Positions 46,200 to 56,453 of a stretch of 64,000 nt of DNA are shown piece by piece (the first letter of the stretch is position 1; each line of letters opens with the position of its first letter). The notes below the pieces were generated by a model. The model was given only the letters and a program-made list of their open reading frames with translations. It was not told where the DNA came from and searched no databases. The position numbers and the translations under genes were made by a program. Source of the stretch: Puccinellia tenuiflora (Eukaryota; Streptophyta; Magnoliopsida; Poales; Poaceae); assembly GCA_012064385.1 (NCBI GenBank), contig QRDG01000345.1, positions 62,001 through 126,000 on the forward strand. The letters are read 5' to 3'.

Positions 46200-46964
46200 A
46201 GCCAACACCGGTGCGCGATGGAGGTGAATGCGGTCATGCCGGCCGTGCCCAAGTTTATGTACTGGTCCGAGGATCAGATCAGTTGGAGTGTCAATGATCA
46301 TCCCAGGGTCATGCCGAATCCTGGGGGTTATGCCCTAGTGTTGGATCCAACATTCGTCGGGCCCAGCATCAATGTCAGATTCTCCAGGGTTCTTGTGGAC
46401 CACGGGAGCAGCATCAACATTATGTACCGAGACACCATGGTCAAACTCGGCATAACCGAGAATATGATGCAGCCAAGCAGAACTACCTTTCATGGTATTG
46501 TACCGGGTGTCTTGCATGCGCCTATGGGCACCGTTTGGGTTGATGTTGCATTCGGCGACAAAAGCAACTGCAGGGCCGAGAGACTGCTATTTGAGGTTGT
46601 GGACCTCGAAAGCCCGTATCATGCATTACTCGGTAGGCCAGCACTCGCCAAGTTCATGGCGTCCACTCATGTGGCTTACCTGAAGATGAAGCTTCCGGGA
46701 CCAAATGGTGTCATCACCATCTCGGGAGACTACAAGCGTTCTATGGAGTGTGGTTTTGCCGAGTCTTTGGTGATCGCTGCGGAGAAGAAGAGAATTCTTG
46801 AGGTGGTGGCTCTGGTCCAGTCTGCTCAACTCGGCGTGCCGAGTCCGGCCAACCCGCAGCAGACCGCAGCCTTTCAGGCAGCAAAGGAGTCCAAGAAAGT
46901 CGGAGTTGATGAGTCTAACCCGGACCACACCGTCATCATCGGTGCCGGGTTGGACAGCAAATAG
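46200..46964 (+). CDS. G2 aspartic protease
   Basis: The frame continues from the gag TAG with EVNAVMPAVPKFMYWS, then the active-site word at 46398 (DHGSS; relatives have DGGSS), FHGIVPGVLHAPMG and HALLGRPALAKFMA. It ends with GAGLDSK and TAG at 46962-46964, immediately before RT and in frame with it. His in place of Gly after the catalytic Asp is unusual and could reduce activity. Confidence 0.85.
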   Translation, partial: SQHRCAMEVNAVMPAVPKFMYWSEDQISWSVNDHPRVMPNPGGYALVLDPTFVGPSINVRFSRVLVDHGSSINIMYRDTMVKLGITENMMQPSRTTFHGIVPGVLHAPMGTVWVDVAFGDKSNCRAERLLFEVVDLESPYHALLGRPALAKFMASTHVAYLKMKLPGPNGVITISGDYKRSMECGFAESLVIAAEKKRILEVVALVQSAQLGVPSPANPQQTAAFQAAKESKKVGVDESNPDHTVIIGAGLDSK

Positions 46965-48165
46965 GAAAGCGAGCTCATCCACTTCCTCCGTGAGAATCGG
47001 GATATCTTTGCATGGTCCAGTCAGGACTTGCCGGGTGTTCCGAGGGAGTTGGCTGAGCACTCTCTGCATGTCAGACCAGATGCTAGGCCAGTGAAGCAAC
47101 CGACTCGGCGTCTTGCCGAAGGAAGAAGGAGGGCTGTGGGCGACGAGTTAGCCAAGTTACTCGCAGCAAATGCTGTCATAGAAGTGAAGTATCCGGACTG
47201 GTTGGCTAACCCGGTCCTGGTAGAAAAGAAAAAAAATGATCTGAGTGCTGCCACTGTCTGGCGCATGTGTGTTGACTACACGCACCTGAACAAGGCATGT
47301 CCTAAAGATCCATTCCCGCTGCCTCAGATCGATCAAGTGATCGACTCCACGGCCGGGTGTGAACTACTCTCGTTTGTAGATGCGTATTCTGGTTTTCACC
47401 AGATACCGTTGAACCCTGATGATCAAATAAAGACTGCCCTTATCACCCCGTACGGGGCTTATTGCTATTGTGTTATGTGTTTCGGTTTGAGGAATGCTGG
47501 CGCTACTTATCAGCGTTGTATGCAAAAATGTCTGCATGACCAGATAGGCAAAAATGTGCAGGTGTATGTCGACGACATAGTCATTAAAGCTAAAGAAAAA
47601 CATACTCTGCTGGATGATCTCAAAGAGACAATCGCAAACCTGCGGAAATTCCGACTTAAGCTTAATCCGGATAAATGTACATTCAGTGTACCAGCAGGAA
47701 AGTTACTCGGTTTCCTCATGTCTAGCCGAGGTATTGACGCAAACCCGACTAAGATCCGGGCGATAGAAAATATGAAATTGCCGAGATGCCTCCGAGATGT
47801 CCAGAAATTTACCGGATGTCTGGCTTCTCTGAGTCGTTTCCTAGGTCGGTTGGGAGAAAAGGCCTTGCCCTTATACCAGCTGATGAAAAAATCGGACAGG
47901 TTTAGCTGGACCCCGCAAGCGGATGCGGCGTTTCATGAGATGAAAATGATGTTGGCTACTGCGCCAATACTGGCTTCGCCACTACCGAAAGAGCCCATGT
48001 TGCTCTACATTGCGGCCACTAACCGAGTCGTTAGCGTCGTAGTGGTGGTGGAGCGAGAAGAAGAAGGAGCTACCGTGCAGAGGCCGGTGTATTATTTGAG
48101 TGAGGTGCTCTCCGCATCAAAACAAAATTACCCTCACTATCAGAAGTGTGACCACTGTGCTTTAG
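46965..48165 (+). pseudogene. G2 reverse transcriptase, cut before RNase H
   Basis: The frame runs on from the TAG with LRENRDIFAWS and LPGVPRELAEHSL. It shows RMCVDYTHLNKACPKDPFPL, the catalytic YVDD at 47565-47576, CTFSVPAGKLLG and FTGCLASLSRF, and reaches EPMLLYIAATNRVV and QNYPHYQK. About 20 bp later the sequence jumps to the integrase zinc domain in another frame. Compared with the spacing in G1, about 890 bp are missing, including most of both RNase H domains. Confidence 0.92.
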
Positions 48166-49257
48166 CGCTGTGTCGAACCAGAGGAGGGAGAAAAGATCCT
48201 CCGAGATATTCATCAGGGAGAGTGCAGTCATCACGCTTCTTCCCGAGCTATAGTGGCTAAAGCATTCCGATATGGGTTCTACTGGCCCAGTGCTTTGCAG
48301 CAAGCGGAGGACATTGTCCGGAAATGTGAAGGATGTCAGAGGTTTGCACACAAAATTCATATGCCGGCATCAGCTCTCAAAACTATTCCCATCACTTGGC
48401 CATTTGCAGTGTGGTGTCTGGATATGGTGGGACCATTTAAACCAGCCCGAGGTAACATGAGTCACATACTGGTGATGATGGACAAGTTCACCAAGTGGAT
48501 CGAGGTGAAGCCAATTAGAAAGTGCGACGTCCGCACAGTCGTGTCATTCCTGAAGGATATTATCCTGAGGTATGGTCACCCGCATAGCATTATCACGGAT
48601 AATGGCACCAATTTCGCAGAGGGAGCCTTTGCTCGGTTTTGCCAGGAAAAGAGAATCCGGCTAGACTTAGCATCGGTTGCACATCCACAGTCCAATGGAC
48701 AAGTGGAAAGATCAAATGCCCTAGTCTTATCCGGCATCAAACCTCGGTTGATTGAGCCACTATTGCACGCAGTACTGTGGAGTCTAAGGACTACACCAAA
48801 TCGTTCCACTGGCTACACGCCATTCTTCCTGGTCTACGGAGCAGAGGCAGTTCTGCCAACCGACATAGAGCACGACTCGCCAAGAGTCGCATTGTATACC
48901 GAGTCAGAGGCAAAGGAAGCCCGGGAAAATGATGTCGATTTGCTTGAGGAAGCACGAGAACTGGCATTGTCCAAGTCTGCGATATATCAGCAAAATCTCC
49001 GACGCTATCATAGCCGGAAAGTAAATCCTCGCAAGTTCCGAGAAGGAGACCTGGTCCTTAGGCTTGTGCAGCGCACCGCCGGAAAGCACAAGCTATCATC
49101 TCCCTGGGAGGGGCCATTTATTGTGAGCAAGGCTTTGAACAACGATGCGTATTATCTTATTGATGCTCAGGCACAGGTGAAGAACAGGATGGACAGATCC
49201 GGAGAGGAGACCAAACGACCTTGGAATGTAGCTCTTCTTCGCCCTTTTTATTCGTAA
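48166..49257 (+). CDS. G2 integrase
   Basis: The frame begins near RCVEPEEGEK and has the HHCC domain (CSHHASSRAIV, CEGCQRFA). The core has WCLDMVGPF with the first Asp, IITDNGTNFAEG with the second and SNGQVERSN with the Glu. WSLRTTPNRSTGY, FFLVYGAEAV and PWEGPFIVSKAL follow. It ends LLRPFYS and TAA at 49257. It is open throughout but lacks about 11 residues before VLWSLRT compared with G1. No chromodomain is seen. Confidence 0.93.
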   Translation, partial: RCVEPEEGEKILRDIHQGECSHHASSRAIVAKAFRYGFYWPSALQQAEDIVRKCEGCQRFAHKIHMPASALKTIPITWPFAVWCLDMVGPFKPARGNMSHILVMMDKFTKWIEVKPIRKCDVRTVVSFLKDIILRYGHPHSIITDNGTNFAEGAFARFCQEKRIRLDLASVAHPQSNGQVERSNALVLSGIKPRLIEPLLHAVLWSLRTTPNRSTGYTPFFLVYGAEAVLPTDIEHDSPRVALYTESEAKEARENDVDLLEEARELALSKSAIYQQNLRRYHSRKVNPRKFREGDLVLRLVQRTAGKHKLSSPWEGPFIVSKALNNDAYYLIDAQAQVKNRMDRSGEETKRPWNVALLRPFYS

Positions 49258-49299
49258 GGACTCACTGTATGTATCTCGAAACTCCGAAATGAAATGTCG

Positions 49300-50340
49300 G
49301 CACCCCGAAGTGAAACTCGAGGACTGCCTTGCTATGAATCTTGTGTTGTATGCATGCTTATCTCTGTTTCCTGTATGTCGGATGGCTCCAAAAATCGTGT
49401 TTCCATGTTTGCAAGTATTGTATGCTATGTTTTTGTGATTTTGTGACCCGAATGCCAAGAAACCCATGAGAGGTAGGCAAGGGCAGAAATTGCAAGAGAT
49501 AGTAAACAAGAAAACAGACTCGGGGACTCGGTCCAGGAGCGATTCGGTTTCCTTTTTGTTGTCTTTTCGCTTTTTGTCGGATGGCTCTAGACCGTGTCTT
49601 AAAAGTTTTGAGTATTGTATGCTATGTTTTTGTGATTTTGTGACCAGAATGCCAAAAAACCCACGAAAGGTAGGCAAGGGCAGAGATTGCAAGGTGTAGT
49701 ACACAAGCAAACAAACTCGGGGACTCGGTCCAGGAGCGATTCGGTTTCCTTTTTGTTGTCTTTTCGCTTTTTCGGATGGCTCCAAAAATCGTGTTTCCAT
49801 GTTTGCAAGTATTGTATGCTATGTTTTTGTGATTTTGTGACCCGAATGCCAAGAAACCCATGAGAGGTAGGCAAGGGTAGAGATTGCAAGAGATAGTAAA
49901 CAAGAAAACAGACTCGGGGACTCGGTCCAGGAGCGATTCGGTTTCCTTTTTGTTGTCTTTTCGCTTTTTGTCGGATGGCTCTAGACCGTGTCTTAAAAGT
50001 TTTGAGTATTGTATGCTATGTTTTTGTGATTTTGTGACCCGAATGCCAAAAAACCCACGAAAGGTAGGCAAGGGCAGAGATTGCAAGGTGTAGTACACAA
50101 GAAAACAAACTCGGGGACTCGGCCCAAGTGCGATTCGGCACAAGTTGTTTCGTTCCTAACTTTTATGTCGGATGATTGTGAGCTTTGACTCAAAGTTTCT
50201 TAGTATTGTATGCCGTATCTCGGTAATCTTGTGACTCGACTGTCAAGAAACCGAAAAAGGTAGACATGAGCAGAGGTTGCTAAGTATGGTAAACAAGAAA
50301 ATGAACTCGGGGACTCGGTTCAGAATGATTCGGCATAATA
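49300..50340. repeat. Tandem repeat behind G2 pol, unit about 197 bp
   Basis: TCGGATGGCT or a variant starts at 49378, 49577, 49772, 49971 and 50168 (spacings 199, 195, 199, 197). Units 1 and 3 are nearly identical, and so are 2 and 4, giving a higher-order dimer of about 394 bp. Each unit has GTATGCTATGTTTTTGTGATT and GACTCGGGGACTCGG. The reading frames on both strands through this block follow the repeat and are not genes. Confidence 0.93.
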
Positions 50341-50476
50341 AATAAACCATGCTAAAAATGTGCAAAGTAAGAGAACCAAGTGCCAGAGCATCAAAGCTAA
50401 AGGTTATATTACATTTGCACCCGGCATTCCGGGGATCTGATGCGTTCAGTTTTTTCTAAGGCTAGGCAGCAGGATA

Positions 50477-53400
50477 CTAATTATTTGGAGCAGAAGGAGC
50501 AGCATCGGTCTTGGACGGTTCCGAGGTCGAGATCTCGGTGGTATCCTTGGTTGCAGGGGCCGGAGCGGTGCCTGTGGCTGTGTCGGGAGGACTGTCGGCT
50601 TGGATCTCCTCGTCGACTCATTCTTCTTCTTCTTCGTCCTCGCCGTCGACCTCCATATCCTCTGGTTGAGGAACCCGCTCACCCGGGACAAAGCTGTGCA
50701 CCGGAGCATATTGAATGAGCGAGTGAGCCAGCTCTTGGCGATGCTGGATGTGTTCCGGGTCGGAGAGCCACCTGGACCCGTCCCGCACAGTCTTCAGCAT
50801 CTCGAGGTCGAGTTCTTCGTACCAGGACAACACATAGGTTAAGGCCTCGTCTGCGCCGACCCGGGCGGCGGATGATCGCCAGTCATCGAGCCTTTCCTCG
50901 GAGGCCATCACGCACTTGGCCAATTCCTCGACAATCGCAGGGGCCTCGCACCCGGGCCAGAGAACATTTTAAGCCCGGATCGCAGAGGTGAGCAGATTCA
51001 TCCCGATAGCCCTCATCGGTACCAAGCGCGCCTTCAGGGCCACCAGATGAGCATCTATATCCCACTCGGCCGAGATTGGCCCATCTTGGATTTTCTTGCT
51101 CCGGTGCTCCTGAGCGCCCTTGTCCGCAGCAGCCTTGGTGTGGGGGAAGCATTCTGAATAGGGTATGGCTAACGCCGAGGTAAGTCACACAAGGGTAAAA
51201 GTGAGAAATTGAATAAAGGTAAAGGGGGAAGGGGGCTTACTGTCCATCTCGGAGTTAATGCTGGAGATGTCCACCAGCCACTGCGCGATCTTGGCCTTCA
51301 GAGCTCGGAGCTCGCTCTCAGCCGAGGTTGCCTGCGATTTGGATTCTTCAAGAGATTCTTTGAGCGTCCGAGTCTCCTCTTCTCGGAGCTGTTTGTCTGT
51401 GGCGGCAGTCTTTTCCAGCTCGGCGGCTTGACCCCGAGATTTCTCCAGCTCGGCTTTCAGCCGAGACACCTCCTCCTGCTCTTTCTTCAGCTCAGCCTGG
51501 TGCGCAAGCTCGCGCTCCTTCTGTGCGGCTGTGCCGAGGTAGCTGATGTCAGAATGAGAAAACTAATGCAAGTGTAAGTTGAAAGGCAAAATACGGCTTA
51601 CTCTCGATTTCCGAGATCCGTTTCTCCAATCCTTCGGCCTTGAGCGCCAAATCAGCTACTTGGTCCAGCTTGGCCCGGAGCAGCTTGAACTTGTCGGAGA
51701 GAGCCTTATGCTCCAGCAGCAGCTTGCGGTGCAGTTGTGTGCGCTTAGTCATGCAAGCCTGAAAGTAATAAAGGTTAGTATTGTTGATGAAGATTCAGGC
51801 CGAGTTACCCTCATTCAGCTGAGTCATCTTTACTCGGCCAAGCCACAGTCACTCGACCCGAACCTTGGGGACTGGGGATGGATAATATCTATATTAAAGA
51901 GGTAAACCGAGTTATATTTACTCGGCGCAACTTACCGCAGCTGCTTGGTCGGCTGCGAGAAGAGCAGCTTTGGCTGCGGACATCTTTTGAGCCACCAGAC
52001 TTGGCCCCGCCGGGTGTTCGGAGACGATTTGGCCCGCTGGTGACTTCGAGCTAACTTCGCTTAGGTCGGCGGCGTTCCAGTCCATGTTGTAGTGCTCAAG
52101 GGAGCCCAAGCTTTTTCCGCTAAGTGTTCGCAAGGGGGCAAACCCCCAGCTGGTGGTCTGGATGCTGCCGGATGTCGCTGTGCGTTTGCTTGGTGGCACA
52201 ATTAGCTGCCGTTCCGGGTTGGCCGACACCGTGGTCACTGGTGCCTTTCCAGTCATTACCCCAGTTGCAGGAACTGGAGCTTTTGATGTTGGTTGCTGTG
52301 GCTGCGGCTGCGCCGGTGGCGGTGTTGGTTTTGCCGTAGATGTTGATTTTGATTTCGAGGGCGATGGCTGCGGCTTGTGCTTTGGCTGCTGCTGTGCTGA
52401 GGGAGCTTGCTTCTGCTTCTGCTGCCGCTGCGCTGGCGGTGGCTACACTTGCTGCTGCTGCGGTTGTGGCTGTTGCGGCTGAGTTTGTTGCTGCTGTGGT
52501 GGTTGTTGTGGCCGAGTCTGCTGCTCTTGCTGCTGCTATCTCGGTGGCTCCGAGTCCTGCTGGACCTCGGTCCGTCCTACCTCGGGAGCCGAAGAGCTGG
52601 CACCGAGATGCATCGCTTGGTCGGGCGCCGAGGTTGCGGCCTCGACCGAGTCTTCATTCCCGACTCCGGATTCCGGAGCTGAGATGTCCGCAACCGGACT
52701 CATCCTTGGTGGACTCGGCGCCCGAGTGTCGTCGGGCCGAGGTGGTGTCAGAGTCCTTGGGGGGGCCCGGGCAGTTGACCCGGTAGTGGGAACCTTCAGA
52801 GGGGCCATGCTGAAAAGTCAAAACAGCTAAGTATGTTGGCAAGAGGAGAATAGATAAGAGCATAAGGAATACGTCGGCAAGAAGGGATCTTACCCCTTGG
52901 AGACAGGGCGTTGGCGCTTCACTACGGTCTTCGTGCGCTGCTTCTTTTGCGCGGGGCCAGAAGTGTCGGAGGTTCCGGCATCTGCGGATGCGGCCGCTGG
53001 GCGCTTCCGAGCTGCACCCTTGGGTCCTGTGGCGAGGGGTGCCACCTCGATCACTTCGTCCGAGTCAGCTGAGGGCGGGGACATCGGATGTGAGTATGCA
53101 ACAGGGAGAGGATCATACACCTCTAAAACCCGACAATCGTCGTCTTCATCCTCAGACCAGTCTCGGAGGGAGGAAGCACGAGTCTTACCCGTGGCAGGAA
53201 TTGAGCCGACGTCGGGAATGGGCACGTTGTCCTTGTCGTCCGGGTCTTCCGAGTCGGCTTCGACCCGGTCTTTACCCCAGTTGGCAGAGGGGTTCTCTCC
53301 GTCCTCCGTCAACTGCCGACCGAATCTCTGCGTAATGAAAATGAGAAATGATTAATACCAAGTGTGTACAGAGTTGTACCGACATAAGAGGTTATGTCGG

Positions 53401-54372
53401 TGAAAAAGTTATGTCGGCGGAGATACTTACTTTCGGTGGAAGGTTGCTCCGGCTGTGGGGTTCTTTGCCCCATTCCCATGCCTCCGGCATCCTTGTCCGG
53501 GCTATGGCTTTGATGCGCCGCCGAATCTGGTCATTGTCCAGCTCGACGGTGCTCACTCGGATCGGGTCCAGAGGGCCACTCATGTGGCATATTTTGTGGA
53601 CTCGGCGCTGGAGAGGAAGGACTCGGCGGCTGATGAAGGTAGCGAGCAGGTCATCGGCTGTTATTCCTTCGCCTTTGAGCTGCTCGACAACCTGGTGGAT
53701 GTGATTAACCTCCAGTACCTTATCCATCGGGTTGTACCCCCAGTTGAGCTGTGGGGTTGGGGGGCCGATGGCGAATCTCGGTAGGTTGATCATATCAACC
53801 TCGGTGGTGTTCTTCACGTAGAAGAAGGAGCGCTGCCATTTCCGGCATGACTCCAGTCCTTGGATCCGGGGGAAAATGGAGCCGCGCCGAGGTACGATAG
53901 TGGCGGCCCCGCACTGTGTCATCTCCTTGGGTGCGTCCGGATGATCAGGATTCGGGATGACTTGCTTCTGGAAGCGGAAGTATTTGGACCACGCTTCGAC
54001 GGTGGGCCAGAGGCCGAGATAACCCTCCATGAAGGAGACGAAGGCAGAAAGTGTGGTGAAGGCATTCGCCGGGAGTTGATGAGGTTGAGGGCCGAATCTA
54101 TTGAGGAAGCTGCGGAAGAAAGTGCTGGCGGGTAGACCGAATCCTCGCTCGAAATGCTCGATGAAGACGACGTACTCTCCCTCCTTGAGATCCGGTGATG
54201 TCTCTGGACCCGGAAGCCGACACTCAACCTCGGCAGGGATCCGCCGAGTCCGGATCAACCAGTCTATGTCAGCGATGGAGACATAGGATCCTTCCCAGGT
54301 GGCCCGGGTGGTTTCGTCGGCAACTCCTTCTTCTACTATCTCTACCATCTCGAGGTTGGTGTTGTCCGACAT
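50477..54372 (-). pseudogene. G2 antisense gene, about six exons, Transposase_28-like
   Basis: From ATG at 54372 the first exon (to 53431) encodes 314 residues with EYVVFIEHFERGFGLP, LSAFVSFMEGYLGLWP, WSKYFRFQKQ and WQRSFFYVKNTTEVD, the same domain as in G1. Further exons are 53327-52894, 52809-51936, 51758-51602, 51542-51241 and 51153-50477. Donors are GTAAGT, GTAAGA, GTAAGT, GTAAGC and GTAAGC, all with AG acceptors. Exons 1 to 3 join in frame. Exon 2 has a nuclear-type basic end (KKQRTKTVVKRQR), exon 3 a Gln/Pro-rich tract (52560-52330), and exons 4-5 a coiled coil. Two stops in the Gln tract, one in the C-terminal acidic tail (50618), and frame breaks at exons 4/5 and in exon 6 disable it. 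Function unknown. Confidence 0.85.
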
Positions 54373-54394
54373 ATCGGAGAAGGCTGGCCGAGTT

Positions 54395-54719
54395 CTGCAA
54401 GAGGAGGTGCACGGGCGCTAAGGTTAAAATCACGACAGGGGAAGAAAGAAAAAGCAGAGCAAGAAATAGAGAGGGAAGAGTATGCATGTATCTAATCCAG
54501 ATGCGAAAAGCGCTAAGGCGCGAGGATAAGGAAGAGAAAACATGTTACGGAGGCTAGCTCATCGGCGGCGAGCCGCTGCCATAACCATAAGTTCACCGGC
54601 GACGTCCGATGCGTCGCCACGGTGAAGAGCAAAAGAAGAGCAGGAGGAAGAAACAAGAGCGGACAACACTTAGAGATTCAAGGCGCTAATGCGCAAAGGG
54701 GGAGAAGAGGAAATCTTAC
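54395..54719 (-). other. Probable 5'-UTR intron of the G2 antisense gene
   Basis: On the minus strand a donor GTAAGATTTCC follows 54720, and an acceptor CCTCTTGCAG precedes 54394, 22 bases before the ATG. Spliced leader introns are common in plant genes. The call rests on splice-site form only. Confidence 0.5.
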
Positions 54720-54920
54720 CACGGTGTCGCGGTGTACGGCTGCGGCGCTGTGCGTCGGCGGCATCGGCGTCCTGCAGCTCGTCGGCGTGCGCGGATCCGT
54801 GCGTGCGGTGGAGGCGATGAACTTTGTGTCGCTCGTGCTCTGGGCACTGGAGGAGAAGGAAGAAGGAGGCAAGAAGGCGAGGAGTGAATGCGGAGGGGAG
54901 GACAGGTGCCCCCTCCCTAC

Positions 54921-54928
54921 TATTTAAG
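54921..54928 (-). promoter_or_regulatory. TATA-like box of the G2 antisense gene
   Basis: The minus strand reads CTTAAATAGTAGG upstream of the proposed leader exon and intron. The next 570 bp up to the 3' LTR contain inverted GGGCGG and repeated CACGATCT words but no gene. Confidence 0.4.
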
Positions 54929-55502
54929 AGCGGCCGGATGAGATCGTGGGATTTCGTAACGGGCGGACAGGTGCCCCCTCCCTGCGCACGATTTCGTAAC
55001 GGGCGGGAGGTTACCACCCCACGATCTCCGCCACGATCCTCTCAGCGGCTTAACTGCCGCACGATCTGCCCCACAACGGGCCACAGGGAGCCAACGGCTC
55101 TGAGCGGCACAACTGATCGGGCAGGACCCGAGGCGACGCAAGCGGTGCGGTTCAACCGCACTAGAGTGCTTACATGCGCGCAGTCTTCGAGGCGACCGGC
55201 ATGACGCAAGTGGTGTGTGTGCCAGTGGCACGTCCATCCGTGCACAAGAACCAAGGGGTTAAGCAGAGATGTTCTGCCACGTAGAGGAACCAATGACTCG
55301 GAGGAGCCGTGGGTTTTCCGGTGAGTTGGAACGATCCGACATTTAGTCGAATATCATGTTGGGAGGCGAATCTGCTTTCCGACATATAAGTGGTTTGCCG
55401 ACGTATGTGATGTCGGTAATCAAGTAAGAATGCTGGTTTTCGGGTAAACCTGCCGTGGCCCTCCATCCGAGGCTGCAGGACCGCGCCAGCTTCGGGGACT
55501 AA
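54929..55502. other. G2 3' non-coding region and polypurine tract
   Basis: No gene is seen. CGTAACGGGCGG and GGTGCCCCCTCCCT are each repeated near 54905-55010. The last bases before the 3' LTR (CTTCGGGGACTAA, to 55502) are the likely plus-strand primer region. Confidence 0.5.
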
Positions 55503-56448
55503 TGTCGGGGGGCAGCCCCCGAGTAGGGTCAATATGGTGAAATAAGCTTGGACACGGAGTTGACCGAGTCAATGACAAACCGGCATACCATACAGGCTTA
55601 TCCGGGGTCAATCGGGTAAGGGCCTATCGACATAGCCCTATGTCGGATCATGTACACTATATGTCGGAATCTTTGTTGTTCATATGTGCAGGAGACGAGA
55701 AACCGAGTCAGGAAATATCTAGCATGTCTATGCCGGATCGGGAAGGACGAAGCTCTATCTCGGAGTTGGTCGTGGCATACGTCTCGTCCCTACAATCACG
55801 CGGCAGGGGGCCTGCCACTGGCAGGACAGGACACGCTGCCAACTCCTTGACTTGGTGGTAGCATGGGCAGTCAGTCCTCCATGCTGCTGACCGAGGCAGT
55901 ACGGTGGAGCAGTGCACCGGAGTGGATGGATTGGACATGCCACGCAGGGGTTACAGAAGCAGTCAGAGGCCCCGGCGTGGCCACAGTGTTGCTTACGGCA
56001 GCACCGACGTCAGCCCTAACCCTGTGCCCTGGGTTTCCCTATATAAGGGATACCAGGAGCTCCTCTTACGGGGACGCTCAGACGACGCTTCATAGGAGCC
56101 TAGACGCTGAACAAACACTTGGTCATTTCCTTGAGAGCTAGCAGGAGAGCCACATAGCCGTTCCGAGACTCGGTAGAGGGTTCCGAGACTCGGTAGAGAG
56201 CCCAGAGCTCTTAGTTCTTCTCATACAGCTCAAGGAGCAGCTTGTAACTTGTTTGTAATCCACATATATAGATCAGACAGGCAGGAGTAGGGGTGTTATC
56301 TCCTCACGAGAGACCCGAACCTGGGTAAATCGTGTGTGTGTGTGTGTCTCGGTGTACGTCTTAACGTGCAAGCCCTCCCAGGTACCTCCAGCGTCAAATC
56401 GGCCCCACCTTAAGCCTATATGGCATCTGTCCGTGCACGACCACGACA
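55503..56448 (+). mobile_element. G2 3' LTR
   Basis: 946 bp, matching the 5' LTR along its whole length. TATA box CTATATAAGG at 56039-56048 and U5 word GAACCTGGGTAA at 56317. It is followed by GTAGA and the resumed gag frame of G3. Confidence 0.96.
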
Positions 56449-56453
56449 GTAGA

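Larger units (their letters stand above)
42175..56448 (+). mobile_element. G2: complete 14.3-kb Ty3/gypsy element with both LTRs
   Basis: The two LTRs (42175-43123 and 55503-56448) begin TGTYGGGGGGCAGCCCCCGAG and end CCACGACA. The target duplication GTAGA lies at 42170-42174 and 56449-56453. By hand I count about 26 substitutions and one 3-bp indel between the LTRs, roughly 2.7 percent. The body has gag (split by a solo LTR), protease, RT, integrase, a tandem repeat and an antisense gene. The RNase H region is missing, so the copy could not act alone. G4 is a second member of the family. Confidence 0.95.

Noticed and set aside
49096..50193. Long minus-strand and plus-strand frames behind G2 pol
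   Set aside because: They repeat every 197 or 394 bp together with the tandem array and have no domain.
52340..52786. Plus-strand Ala/Leu-rich reading frame
   Set aside because: It is the reverse reading of the Gln/Pro codons of the antisense gene. No domain is present and the composition explains it.
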